44,013 nt of DNA from Arhodomonas aquaeolei DSM 8974 (GCF_000374645.1 NZ_KB894800.1:1-44013), one strand, 5' to 3'. Positions 7,009 to 16,173 are shown, counted from the first letter of the stretch. Translations and numbers: made by a program. Notes: generated from the letters alone by a model not told the origin.

Positions 7009-9036
7009 ATGTCCACCACTCATCCCCGCACGCCGCAACCCATATCTGAATTTCTTTTCGCGTTAGCACTACCCGCTTCTCTTATATTTTCTTTTTATAT
7101 ATTAAAAGCGGGCCTATCCGGAAGCTTCCTGTTTGACGACTTCTCCAATCTGGAACCTTTAGGTAGAGCCCATGGGCTGGTGGACTCGTACCATGAGATA
7201 ATGTCTTTCCTAACGGGCAACATTTCCGGCCCTACTGGCCGCCCTGTATCCCTACTTACGTTTCTGATTAATCAGTACGGTTGGCCCGGTGACGCCACCT
7301 CCTTCCTTTGGACCAACCTGATGCTCCACCTTCTCACTGGAGTTGCTGTCTTTCAATTTACACGTCTCTGCATAAAAAGCGTACGACAAAAAGCCGCCCA
7401 AGACAATGAACTCCAAAACAACCTTCTCCCCCTACTGGCGTGCTCTCTTTGGTTGGTTTTACCGCTACAAATATCGACCGTCTTTTATGTCATCCAGCGT
7501 ATGACGCAACTTTCCGCTCTTTTTACACTCGCGTCGCTTTCGCTCTATATTTCCGGCCGTCACGCTATTGAAAACGACCGCCCAAAGAGAGGCATTGCCT
7601 TTCTGGTCGCCTGCCCACTTGCTGCACTCATCGGGTTTTATGCGAAAGAAAATGCGGCCATTGCGCCCATACTCATCGTTATCCTAGAAGCCACGGTTCT
7701 TTCATCAAGCGACACATCCACGAAAAACCCCTTAATTAGGCGCCTAGTCGTTTTTTCGTACGGCATCGCGCCAATGGCCATCATACTTTTTTACTTGGCC
7801 ATAAGCACCGTAAAACATGGCTCCACATGGACGGCAGGATTCGGACGAGTCCTTCTTCAAGGAGAGGTCCTTCTTAACTACATGTACAAAATCATCATAC
7901 CCCAAAATTCAACCTCTGGATTATTTTACGACAGCTTTATATCAACACCCCCCAGCGCCGAAAACATCATAATTTCCGCAATCGGCTGGGCCACAATTGC
8001 AGCTTTAGTCATTATCGCGCTTTGCGCACGCAAACGATTCCCACTGATAGCATTTGGTTTTCTGTTTTTCTTTGCGGGTCATCTTATAGAATCTTCCGGC
8101 CTCTCCCTGGACCTCTACTATGAGCACCGAAATTACCTACCTTCTACAGGTCTTATCATCGCCGGCCTTAGAGGCATAAACATTCTATACAACCACAAGA
8201 AAAAACTCGCGTTTGCCTTATTTGCCACCCTTTTCGCCACCAACGCGGCACAGGCACACTTACGCGCAAGTTTGTGGGGCAAGCCGCAACTTGCAGCAAC
8301 CGTTTGGACTATTGAAGCGCCAAAGTCGTCATCTGCTTGGCTTCGCTTATCATTTGTTGCAAACCGCTACAACAATGTCATGACACTTCGATACGCCTTG
8401 ACACAGTGGCAAAAAAACGCCCCTTCCCTTCTGGCGCCTAGGCTACTTACCCTTCGCCTTAACTGCCCAAGGTCACCGCTTGACCCAGACCGTGTAAAAG
8501 CATTAATAACAATGGCCAAACATACCCCGGAGTTCAACGGTCTCAACCAATACCTTGAACCACTTATTCGGCAGGCGGCAAGCGGTGAGTGCGAGGGATT
8601 AAGTGTCGAACAGAGTTACTACATAATTAGAGCGCTACTCGACAATCCCAAATTCGGGATATGGCAGAAAAAATATTTATGGACGCTGGCAGGTTACATT
8701 CTTGCTAGCAAAGGGATCGGCCACGAGGCCTACAATGCTTTCAAGCAAGCGAACAAGCTAGTCTATGACCCCCGAATGAGGGAAAAACAGGAGTCTGGTC
8801 TCCGCATGGCGGGATTCCCTGAATTGGCAAAAGCCCTCGCGTCGGAGAGGTTCAAAAACGACCGCCCCACCCGATTTGGGGAACTACATATTCGCACTCT
8901 CATGTCGCATATATTAGACTGGGATACAGCTAGACAATCTGGGTTCCCGGTGCCGCCCGACGATTCACATACTAAACTACAGAACCGCACAGAAAAAACC
9001 AAAGAAATACTTCTGCCGGCTGGGCCAGCCAAATGA
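7009..9036 (+). CDS. TMTC-like GT-C membrane glycosyltransferase, candidate pilin O-glycosyltransferase
   Basis: This 675-residue protein has about ten hydrophobic segments in its first 400 residues and a soluble, helical, possibly TPR-like C-terminal part. Its N-terminal layout matches TMTC/PMT-type GT-C enzymes: FDDFSNL (about residues 40-46, acidic motif in the first outer loop), then GRPVSLLTFLINQ (near 77), then NLMLHLLTG. Such enzymes move a sugar from a polyprenyl-phosphate donor onto Ser/Thr outside the inner membrane. The pilin gene is directly upstream and a polyprenyl-phosphate glycosyltransferase gene directly downstream, as with the unrelated TfpW next to pilA in some Pseudomonas. 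The gene is strikingly A+T-rich. The GT-C call is moderately firm; the pilin as substrate is inferred. Confidence 0.65.
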   Translation: MSTTHPRTPQPISEFLFALALPASLIFSFYILKAGLSGSFLFDDFSNLEPLGRAHGLVDSYHEIMSFLTGNISGPTGRPVSLLTFLINQYGWPGDATSFLWTNLMLHLLTGVAVFQFTRLCIKSVRQKAAQDNELQNNLLPLLACSLWLVLPLQISTVFYVIQRMTQLSALFTLASLSLYISGRHAIENDRPKRGIAFLVACPLAALIGFYAKENAAIAPILIVILEATVLSSSDTSTKNPLIRRLVVFSYGIAPMAIILFYLAISTVKHGSTWTAGFGRVLLQGEVLLNYMYKIIIPQNSTSGLFYDSFISTPPSAENIIISAIGWATIAALVIIALCARKRFPLIAFGFLFFFAGHLIESSGLSLDLYYEHRNYLPSTGLIIAGLRGINILYNHKKKLAFALFATLFATNAAQAHLRASLWGKPQLAATVWTIEAPKSSSAWLRLSFVANRYNNVMTLRYALTQWQKNAPSLLAPRLLTLRLNCPRSPLDPDRVKALITMAKHTPEFNGLNQYLEPLIRQAASGECEGLSVEQSYYIIRALLDNPKFGIWQKKYLWTLAGYILASKGIGHEAYNAFKQANKLVYDPRMREKQESGLRMAGFPELAKALASERFKNDRPTRFGELHIRTLMSHILDWDTARQSGFPVPPDDSHTKLQNRTEKTKEILLPAGPAK

Positions 9037-9081
9037 CAAAGAAATCCCAAATCAACTTATAGGACGACCAGGGCAGGCACA

Positions 9082-9993
9082 ATGACCAAGACACCCGCCC
9101 CCCAGAACCGCGTTTCGGTTATATTGCCAGCAAAGAACGAAGCAGATTCGGTCGCTTCAGTAATAAATGCCATCCGGACACATCTTTCCGCACATGAAAT
9201 CCTGGTGGTGGACGACGGCTCAAGTGACGAAACCGGTTCCATAGCAGCAAATGCTGGAGCTCGCGTACTATCACGTCCATACAGCATGGGCAACGGCGCC
9301 GCGGTAAAGCTAGGCGCACGTCATGCCGAGGGAGAAATATTCGTTTTTATGGATGCTGACGGTCAGCACGACCCCGCAGACATACAAGTTCTTCTCGACA
9401 TCATGGAACGTGACGGCATGGACATGGTAATAGGAGCAAGGCGGAGTGCATCCCAAGCGAACATAGGCCGCGGCATGGCTAATGCTTTATACAATCGTCT
9501 CGCTACCTATATGACAGGTCATGCAATACCCGACCTAACCTCCGGCTTCCGCGCGGTCCGCGCGGCGCCGTTCCGCAAGTTCCTTTACTTATTGCCTAAC
9601 GGATTTTCATATCCTACAACAATTACCATGGCGTTTTTCAGGGCCGGCTATACGGTAGAGTATGTTCCGATAACCGCTCGGCCACGGAGCGGCCGCAGCC
9701 ACATCCGCCCCCTCCGAGACGGTTTGCGTTTCCTTCTCATCATCTTCAAAGTCGCAACGCTTTATTCACCCTTAAAGATATTCGCCCCCACAAGCGGCGG
9801 AATTTTCCTGCTAGGCATTGCGTATTATGCATATACGTATATCACTCAGGGGCGCTTTACCAACATGTCGGCACTACTTCTGACCACGGCAATCCTCGCT
9901 TTTCTCCTCGGGTTGATATCCGAGCAGATCACGCAACTGATGTACAAGGACACCAACCAAAACAGCATCAATGCTGTGGACGATGGTCACTAA
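9082..9993 (+). CDS. GT2 polyprenyl-phosphate glycosyltransferase (GtrB/DPM1-like)
   Basis: This 303-residue enzyme has a GT-A domain with VSVILPAKNEADSV, VVDDGSSDETG and the metal-binding FMDADGQHDP, then LTSGFRAVR. Two C-terminal hydrophobic hairpins (about 230-250 and 262-285) anchor it in the inner membrane. DPM1/GtrB enzymes load a hexose from a nucleotide sugar onto polyprenyl phosphate, which is the donor GT-C enzymes need. It lies 45 bp after the TMTC-like gene and shares its A+T-rich composition, so the pair probably arrived together. The sugar is not predictable from sequence. Confidence 0.85.
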   Translation: MTKTPAPQNRVSVILPAKNEADSVASVINAIRTHLSAHEILVVDDGSSDETGSIAANAGARVLSRPYSMGNGAAVKLGARHAEGEIFVFMDADGQHDPADIQVLLDIMERDGMDMVIGARRSASQANIGRGMANALYNRLATYMTGHAIPDLTSGFRAVRAAPFRKFLYLLPNGFSYPTTITMAFFRAGYTVEYVPITARPRSGRSHIRPLRDGLRFLLIIFKVATLYSPLKIFAPTSGGIFLLGIAYYAYTYITQGRFTNMSALLLTTAILAFLLGLISEQITQLMYKDTNQNSINAVDDGH

Positions 9994-10183
9994 GATCGGC
10001 CCAAATCGACCGATCCTCTTGATCACTCAGCCCGGCTGACCGGGAAGGTGACGTGGCTACCGCCAACGGAAAGACCACCGACCTTTTCAGGATATACAAA
10101 TAAACTAAGGCGACTCAATAGCTTACAAAAATATAACTTTAACGCCCTCGACTCTGGCCAGTCATAATCTGCACAGGATCACT

Positions 10184-10897
10184 ATGACGCTCCCTTCTAG
10201 AAAACGCCGGCAGCAAATAAAGAACCTGCTTTCGGTGGGCCGATATAAAATGGAGAAGGCCTTTCGGTACCCCGATCTAGGAGGCGAGAAAATATTCTGC
10301 ATAGGACGTAACAAGACTGGCACCACTACCATGGCAAAAGCGTTACGGGAACTGGGCTATCGGCTAGCACCGCAACGTTATGCCGAGCTGCTCTCTGATG
10401 ATTTCTATCTCAAGGGCGAGTTCGGCCCGATTGTCGAATTTTGCAAATACTACAATGCTTTCCAAGATGTGCCGTTCAGTTGGCCAGACACCTACCGCGT
10501 ACTGGACGAGGCTTTTCCAAATGCCCGTTTTATATTGACGGTGCGTGACTCGGCAGAGCAGTGGTACTGGTCTTTGATTCGTTTCCAGAGCAAACGGTTC
10601 GGCAAGCAGGGGAGTGTGCCCACCGAGGCAGATTTGCGGGCCGCTGAATATGTCCGCCCGGGCTTTGTTTATCGAGCCAAGAGCGTTTGGGGCAATCAGG
10701 GGGAGAAGCTTTATGATCGCGACTGGCTCATAGAGACCTACCTGGCATTCAATGCCGAGGTAGAGCATCATTTCGCCGGGCGGGAGGGTAAGTTGCTCAT
10801 CGTCAACGTGAGCGATTCCCAAGATTATCGACGCCTGTGCGACTTCCTTGGCCGTGAGCCGGTTCGGAGTGATTTCCCCTGGGAGAACCGGACGTGA
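10184..10897 (+). CDS. Sulfotransferase family protein
   Basis: This 237-residue protein has a PAPS-binding loop IGRNKTGTTTMAKAL near residue 46. A second cofactor segment, RFILTVRDSAEQWYWSLIR, carries the conserved Arg and Ser that grip the 3'-phosphate. Such enzymes transfer sulfate from PAPS to carbohydrate or protein hydroxyls. No signal peptide is evident, so it is probably cytoplasmic or membrane-associated. Its stop overlaps the GTG start of the deacetylase gene (GTGA at 10894-10897), so the two are translationally coupled and may act on the same glycan. A 190-bp gap separates it from the upstream glycosyltransferase. Confidence 0.8.
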   Translation: MTLPSRKRRQQIKNLLSVGRYKMEKAFRYPDLGGEKIFCIGRNKTGTTTMAKALRELGYRLAPQRYAELLSDDFYLKGEFGPIVEFCKYYNAFQDVPFSWPDTYRVLDEAFPNARFILTVRDSAEQWYWSLIRFQSKRFGKQGSVPTEADLRAAEYVRPGFVYRAKSVWGNQGEKLYDRDWLIETYLAFNAEVEHHFAGREGKLLIVNVSDSQDYRRLCDFLGREPVRSDFPWENRT

Positions 10898-11787
10898 CCG
10901 AGTCACTTCGCAAGACCTGCGTGCTCCGTTTTGACGTGGACACGGATCTTTGTCTGCGGGAAGGGGGGGAGCCGCTGTGTGCGGTCGCGGAACGGCACGG
11001 TGTCGCACTGACGTTCTTCGTCAATCCGGGAAGAGCGATTGATCGTGGGCTATTGGTGCACGAGGCGATCTCACGCAGAGCAGCACATGGCGACATCGAG
11101 CGCGCACCGGCATTCGGTTCCGTGAAGAAGCTGGGACTTGGTGAAACCTTGCGTCTATTGGTGATGAATCCCCGTAACCTGCCAGCGCAGGCGGCAATGA
11201 TACGCCGGATCATCGATGGCGGCCACGAGGTGGGACTGCACGGGGGGCACAATCATGCCACTTGGCAACGCAACGCCGGCGAGTGGAGCCGGGAGCGGAT
11301 TGCCGCGGAAGTGGCGTGGGGCAAGGCGCGCCTGGAGGCGGCGGCGGGGCGTGCGGTCACTTCGTTCGCCTCGCCGGGGTGGGCATCACCCCCCGCCCTG
11401 GCCGATGTCCTCGTCTCGCAGGGGTTTGACGTGATGGCGGATGTCCGCGATAAGGGAGGGGCTCCAGAAAGGCTGTGGACGCCTTCCGGAGAGATTGCCT
11501 CCGTGCCCAATACCCTGGCCGGAGAGCCGGGCGGGGTGGGATATCTGGAGAGTCGCAAGGCTGCGGGTCTGACGAACGACACCATACTGGCCGAATTCGA
11601 TGAACGGCTCTTGGATCGGCGGCCCTACCTGTGTCTGTACGACCATCCATTCTATGCCGGGCGCCACGCTGTCGGGCTGTTCGAGCGAATGGTCGAGCTT
11701 ATCCTCGAACGAGGCCACGAGGTGGTGACCTGTGCTGAGGCCGGTCGGCGCGCCCTCGCCGGTGCGGAGTCGTCCGATCAGTCGTAG
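10894..11787 (+). CDS. Polysaccharide deacetylase family protein, ArnD-like
   Basis: This 297-residue protein has a NodB-type domain. VLRFDVDTD near residue 10 carries the metal Asp, and a histidine-rich second motif GHEVGLHGGHNHATWQ lies near 110-125. Then come FASPGW (motif 3) and LYDHPFY (motif with His). The FDVDTD opening and GHEVGLH...WQ pattern most resemble ArnD, which removes a formyl group from a polyprenyl-linked 4-amino-arabinose. No other arn genes are seen, so a deacylase acting on an amino sugar of the local glycan is more likely. The start is GTG. It converges with, and overlaps by 10 bp, the sulfotransferase gene on the other strand. Confidence 0.8.
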   Translation: MTESLRKTCVLRFDVDTDLCLREGGEPLCAVAERHGVALTFFVNPGRAIDRGLLVHEAISRRAAHGDIERAPAFGSVKKLGLGETLRLLVMNPRNLPAQAAMIRRIIDGGHEVGLHGGHNHATWQRNAGEWSRERIAAEVAWGKARLEAAAGRAVTSFASPGWASPPALADVLVSQGFDVMADVRDKGGAPERLWTPSGEIASVPNTLAGEPGGVGYLESRKAAGLTNDTILAEFDERLLDRRPYLCLYDHPFYAGRHAVGLFERMVELILERGHEVVTCAEAGRRALAGAESSDQS

Positions 11788-12725
11788 CCCAGTCGCCGGG
11801 CGGTGTCCCGGATCGAGGGCAGGATCTCTTCGACGGTGGTGGCGAGTTTCCCGGGCGGCTGGTGCTTGCCCTCGGCATTGACGACCGGCACTCGTCCGGC
11901 GAACGTTTCCAGATAGTCCGACCAGGGCAGTTGCAGGAACGCCGCGATCTGCTCGATCGTCTCCCTTGGGCGCGCATTGAGGTTTTCCAGGCGAACGCGC
12001 AGGAAGCGCTCGGTTGGCGTGCGGGATTCGAGTCCGAGAATGCCTTCCTGCATTGCGCGCCACTGGAACGCCACGACCTCGGCCAGGGGACGGTCGCGCA
12101 CTTCCTGCCAGCCTGGCGGCAGCGGGAAGTTCCAGCGGGTGAACGGGTAGTCGGGGATGGCAAGCCCCTGCGGGGGCTCCCAGGTGAAGAACCGGTCGGG
12201 GTTGAGCCAGCCGCTCACCATGGAACGCATCGTGTCGGCGGGGTCGCGCACGATATGGATATAGCGGGCATCCGGGAACGCGGTTTCCAGCAGTTCCGGC
12301 CAGAGCCCGCTATGGACGCACTTGTCCACCAGCCAGGAGTGCAGGGTGGAGCGCCAGCGCAACGCGCGCGCCATCACCAGAGCACGGTAGCCGGGGCGCA
12401 GCACCCAGCGGGAGAGTATCGGGTTCTGCTGTTTCGCGACGACATCGCGGGCGTCCGCCCGTCTCCAGACATCGGCGGGCAGAGCGAGCCTGGCCAGCTG
12501 GCGGTGGATCCCGTCGATGTCGCCGGACTGGAGATCTCCTGGCGCCTGCTCGCCGGCCCAGTCGTGTCTCGATGGTTCGGTCAGCGGCTCCCACACGGGC
12601 TGTGATTCACGAGCGGTCGACACGAAACCCGGATGTCCGCGCAGGATACGATGCAGCAGGGACGTGCCCGATCGCGGCGCGCCCAGGATCATCACGGGGG
12701 CATGAAAGCGGAGATCGTCGGTCAT
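11778..12725 (-). CDS. Sulfotransferase family protein
   Basis: This 315-residue protein carries MILGAPRSGTSLLHRIL near its N-terminus, the PAPS 5'-phosphosulfate loop. YIHIVRDPADTMRSMVSGW near the middle is the 3'-phosphate-binding Arg/Ser block. It looks like the Sulfotransfer_3 type that modifies carbohydrates or lipids. I start at the ATG at 12725, 13 bp after the preceding glycosyltransferase stop; the frame extends further upstream but only through low-quality sequence. It is the last gene of the long minus-strand glycan operon that begins at wecB. With the gene at 10184, the island has two divergent sulfotransferases. Confidence 0.83.
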   Translation of the reverse strand: MTDDLRFHAPVMILGAPRSGTSLLHRILRGHPGFVSTARESQPVWEPLTEPSRHDWAGEQAPGDLQSGDIDGIHRQLARLALPADVWRRADARDVVAKQQNPILSRWVLRPGYRALVMARALRWRSTLHSWLVDKCVHSGLWPELLETAFPDARYIHIVRDPADTMRSMVSGWLNPDRFFTWEPPQGLAIPDYPFTRWNFPLPPGWQEVRDRPLAEVVAFQWRAMQEGILGLESRTPTERFLRVRLENLNARPRETIEQIAAFLQLPWSDYLETFAGRVPVVNAEGKHQPPGKLATTVEEILPSIRDTARRLGYD

Positions 12726-12738
12726 CGGTTGCCGTCCG

Positions 12739-13758
12739 TCAGTCCTTGAGTCGGCGCAGCGCGTGAAAGGCTTGGCGGCCGGCCGCAAACGCCACCCGGC
12801 TTCGCCTCATCGCCGCCAAGGCCGCCTGCAGGCCACCATGCCCCCGCAAGCGAATGTCGCGACTTGCGCGTATGAAACGCTCACGATCCCCGGCGCTCAG
12901 AAACTGCAGGGCGTAGTTCAGCCGCACATAGGAAAGACGCTGATCCAGGGCGGCCTCCGGAATCCCTTCCATGTCGCGCAATTTCTCCACGAAGTACAAC
13001 ATTCGTTGCAGCCGTTTCTCGAGTGTCTCGCCCGAGACACGCCGAAACGAGTTTGTGTAGGAGCCCGGCACGTCTCTCCGGTAGACCGACATGGTGTCCG
13101 GCAGGTAGAGCACGCCCTTGCGTCCCAAGATCGCTTCGATGAAAAAGTCGCCGACAGGCAGGCCGGGCTCGTTGAAGAACCAGTCTGGCAGATCCTGCGC
13201 GGCGTTGGCCCGCATGAGCATTGAAGCGGTCGGCGCAAACTGGTTGTGGCGAGCGATGATGGCTTCCGGCGAAACGACGTGTTCTTCAGGGCCGTGATCG
13301 AAGCCTTTCTTCTGCTTGCCCGTGCGCATGGACAGGCGCATGGCTGGATGGACGCACAAGTCCAAACCTCGATTACGTCGCATTGCATGCACTTGTCTTT
13401 GTAGTTTTTCAGATGATATCCAGAAATCATCCCCTTCACAGAACGCGATGTACTCACCTCTCGCTATGCTCATGGGGTACTTGCCAACGTTTATTCCTTG
13501 TGAGTACTTGTTGATTTTGTGAGAGATCAGCGTTACGCCCGTTGATGGCATCGGGACGTCTCGGATAACTGATGTGGTTCCATCAGATGAGGCATCGTCA
13601 TTTATTATTGTCTCGAAAGGAAAGTCCGTGACTTGCGAGAATATGTTTTCTAGCGTCTGCTGGATATAAGGAGCATGGTTGTGACACAGGACTACAACGC
13701 TGACCAGCGGGTGGCTCACATTGGGACGAATAATGATGGTCTCCGGGTCTGGGTTCAT
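12739..13758 (-). CDS. GT2 family glycosyltransferase
   Basis: This 339-residue protein opens with a GT-A fold: LVSVVVLCHNHAPYIQQTLENIFSQ, ETIINDDASSDGT (nucleotide-binding Asp pair) and ARGEYIAFCEGDDFW, where the acidic cluster replaces the usual DxD. It has no membrane anchor and is probably cytosolic, adding one sugar to a lipid-linked glycan intermediate. The 139-bp gap to the upstream oxidoreductase gene is the largest in this operon apart from the one holding the MITE. Donor and acceptor are not predictable. Confidence 0.85.
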   Translation of the reverse strand: MNPDPETIIIRPNVSHPLVSVVVLCHNHAPYIQQTLENIFSQVTDFPFETIINDDASSDGTTSVIRDVPMPSTGVTLISHKINKYSQGINVGKYPMSIARGEYIAFCEGDDFWISSEKLQRQVHAMRRNRGLDLCVHPAMRLSMRTGKQKKGFDHGPEEHVVSPEAIIARHNQFAPTASMLMRANAAQDLPDWFFNEPGLPVGDFFIEAILGRKGVLYLPDTMSVYRRDVPGSYTNSFRRVSGETLEKRLQRMLYFVEKLRDMEGIPEAALDQRLSYVRLNYALQFLSAGDRERFIRASRDIRLRGHGGLQAALAAMRRSRVAFAAGRQAFHALRRLKD

Positions 13759-13897
13759 GTTGATCGTCTGTGGTGTCGCTCTTATTTTTCAAATTGCCGA
13801 TCTGGCAGGCCAGAAAATATTTGTGGTGCATGAGAATATGCGCCGGAAAAGCATCCCGGATTCGTTATGATATCCATGCTTGGTGTGAAGGCGTTAT

Positions 13898-15043
13898 TTA
13901 TCTATTTCTCACGGAGACCCACGTTTTTTTCAAGCCTGCTTGATGGGTCGCCTCGAGGAAAATCATGCCGTCGAGCGCATGTCGGGATCCGAATACGAAA
14001 GGAGTTGATGCCTTGAGACCTTCCTTGTGCCGTTGTATGTCTTCCGCGAGGTCCGAGTAAAGATTCGCGAATGCCTCGATGAAGCCTGATGGATGGCCGG
14101 ACTTGAAACGGTTGTATCTAGGTTCGGAAGCAACCGCACAGTCTCCGGCGGAACGATCAAGGATCAGGATTCTCCCGTCGCTGTCGCTAATTCGTAATGT
14201 CTCCGGGTCCGTTTGCACCCACTCCGCGCCGGCCTGGCTTCCAAATACACGGATGCGTAGACCGTTCCGATAACCCAGCGCTGTTTTCCCCCACCAAGCC
14301 TGCATTCGCATTTCGTTTTGATAGCGCGCAAGGCAATAAACATTGTCGATCAAGTCAGGGAATTTTCCATAGCTGGATTGATCCCCAGTCAATTCGATCG
14401 GGCGAGTTCCTGATGTAACGAAATCCATCAGATGATGGACATGTACCCCGAGGTCGAGGGAGACCGTGGGAATAACATGATCCTGCCGACGCCAATCTTG
14501 AGGATTGACTCCCCTACGAAGGTAGGCCTCTTGGGGCATCTCGATGTGGACCTGCTGAATGTCCCCCAAGCGTCCCTCGCGGATCATGTGTCGTAACTCG
14601 CGAACCATCGGGTAGCCGGAGTAATTGAATGTGACAGCAAGGTACCCTTCACTGCGGTCCACTGCGGCCTGGATGCTCCTGCATTCCTCGCTAGTTAGAC
14701 ACAGGGCCTTTTCGCAGATCACGGCATAACCCATTTCCAGCGCCGCGATGACGATTTCGGCATGGATCGGTGTCGGGGTGAGGACCGCGATCGCGTCCAC
14801 TCGATCCCGCTCCTCGCAAAGCAGTTGCTTCCAGTTCCTGTAGGTTCGGTCAGCGGGGACTCCATATGTAATGGCTGATTGCCGGTTGAGAGCGTCCTTC
14901 CGGCTGAAGCAGCCAGCGACAAGATGATAAGTGCCGTCCAGCCGGCTGGCGGTGAAATGTGTGTACCCCACGGCGGAAGTCGTCGCTCCTCCGATGAAGG
15001 CGAGACGAAGCGGTGTGGTAGCTGTTTTAGATATGTCTGACAT
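13898..15043 (-). CDS. Gfo/Idh/MocA family oxidoreductase
   Basis: This 381-residue NAD(P)-dependent sugar oxidoreductase has an N-terminal Rossmann fold (LRLAFIGGATTSAVG) and a C-terminal alpha/beta domain with DLGVHVHHLMDF. The Rossmann turn is unusual (GGATTSAVG rather than GxGxxG). The usual EKP segment reads CEKALCL, with the catalytic-context Lys kept and the Pro changed to Ala. Family members oxidise or reduce nucleotide-sugar carbons, as WlbA does. It lies 3 bp after the FkbM gene in the glycan operon. A role in making an uncommon keto or amino sugar is likely. Confidence 0.83.
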   Translation of the reverse strand: MSDISKTATTPLRLAFIGGATTSAVGYTHFTASRLDGTYHLVAGCFSRKDALNRQSAITYGVPADRTYRNWKQLLCEERDRVDAIAVLTPTPIHAEIVIAALEMGYAVICEKALCLTSEECRSIQAAVDRSEGYLAVTFNYSGYPMVRELRHMIREGRLGDIQQVHIEMPQEAYLRRGVNPQDWRRQDHVIPTVSLDLGVHVHHLMDFVTSGTRPIELTGDQSSYGKFPDLIDNVYCLARYQNEMRMQAWWGKTALGYRNGLRIRVFGSQAGAEWVQTDPETLRISDSDGRILILDRSAGDCAVASEPRYNRFKSGHPSGFIEAFANLYSDLAEDIQRHKEGLKASTPFVFGSRHALDGMIFLEATHQAGLKKTWVSVRNR

Positions 15044-15046
15044 CGT

Positions 15047-16150
15047 TCAGCTTGTCTGGTCACTGAAATACATCACTGTTTCCGACCAACCTTGTGTGTA
15101 GTGGCGCAAACGCACCTGATAGGAAGGGTTCAGTGAGCGGATAAACGCATAAATTTCCCTGAAATCGCTCGCGCGGTGGTATGTAGCAATACTGAGTTGG
15201 GGAGAATGTTCGTGGATCAGTCGCTTTGCACCTCGCAACGCTTTGATCTCCCATCCTTCCAGATCCATCTTGATCCAGGTGACCGGTTCCTGAATCGCTT
15301 GATCGAGTGTGGTGACGGCGATGCTTGCCCCCCCCTCGTCGCAGACCGAAGAAGCCGGGCCGGCCTCAACGTTGAATCGTAGCGAGCCGACTTCATCAGA
15401 AATCGCCGCTTCGACAAAATGAATATTCCGCTCGTTTTTCAACCTTTCCCGGGCTGCAGCCATGTTCGTCGGCGAGGGCTCGAACAGGAAGACCTTGTGA
15501 TAGTCAGGATGGCGTGCGCAGAACTCCTGTGTCGTGTCACCGTCAAATCCCCCGGCGTCGACAAACACTTGTTCCGCCGTGTCGAGGAATGGTTCGAAAT
15601 ACTGCTCGATGAGCCTGACCGTGTAGGCCTCCATGTATCTGGGGTCGGCTGTCAGCCGATATTGCACGATGTCAAGAAGCGTTTGCCTGGACTCTCCATC
15701 TGCCAGGGACTGGAACAGTTCTTCCCATTCGTCGCCGTGCCGCTCCATGTCCTCTCGTTGCTGTTTTATGAACCAAGGCAATGGGAGAGAGCCAGCGGAG
15801 TCGACCTTTAAAAGGTCACCAAACGACACTATGTGTCTGATCCCGGCATCGTGCAGGTTCCGACTAACATTGACCGGGCTGATGGAGGTAGAGCAGTTCG
15901 CGACCAAGGCATGCTCCGGCACGTATCGTGACGAGACAACCGGAATGCCATGCCAGTACTCTTCCCCTTGGCGGAAATCATCGATCAGACCGTGAATTGT
16001 GCATTTCCTGATGAGGTCGAGAGACTGCTCGTTCCGACCGACAACGTAACGTTCGGTCACGTGGGAAGGATTCAGGAACTTCAACGCGATCTCCGGATCG
16101 GCGGCCCTATCTGCAAGGGCTTGAGCAGCCAGTTCCATCATACATTGCAT
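15047..16150 (-). CDS. FkbM-family methyltransferase with N-terminal extension
   Basis: This 367-residue protein has a SAM-dependent domain in its second half: VFVDAGGFDGDTTQEF (motif I), KVFLFEPSPTN (acidic loop), VTTLDQAI and ITWIKMDLEGWE-type sequence. These are hallmarks of the FkbM family, which O-methylates sugars or polyketides. About 175 N-terminal residues form a separate domain, with GIPVVSSRYVPEHALVANCSTS resembling a nucleotide-sugar or Rossmann-type segment seen in glycan-locus FkbM proteins. It lies between ATP-grasp and Gfo/Idh genes in one operon. It probably methylates a sugar of the surface glycan or its precursor. Confidence 0.8.
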   Translation of the reverse strand: MQCMMELAAQALADRAADPEIALKFLNPSHVTERYVVGRNEQSLDLIRKCTIHGLIDDFRQGEEYWHGIPVVSSRYVPEHALVANCSTSISPVNVSRNLHDAGIRHIVSFGDLLKVDSAGSLPLPWFIKQQREDMERHGDEWEELFQSLADGESRQTLLDIVQYRLTADPRYMEAYTVRLIEQYFEPFLDTAEQVFVDAGGFDGDTTQEFCARHPDYHKVFLFEPSPTNMAAARERLKNERNIHFVEAAISDEVGSLRFNVEAGPASSVCDEGGASIAVTTLDQAIQEPVTWIKMDLEGWEIKALRGAKRLIHEHSPQLSIATYHRASDFREIYAFIRSLNPSYQVRLRHYTQGWSETVMYFSDQTS

Positions 16151-16173
16151 TTCAGGTTCCTTTTTTGCCCGCC

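Noticed and set aside
7009-10170. Prophage or plasmid origin for the A+T-rich stretch
   Set aside because: The two genes are glycosyltransferases, with no integrase, phage or replication gene and no attachment repeats at the borders.
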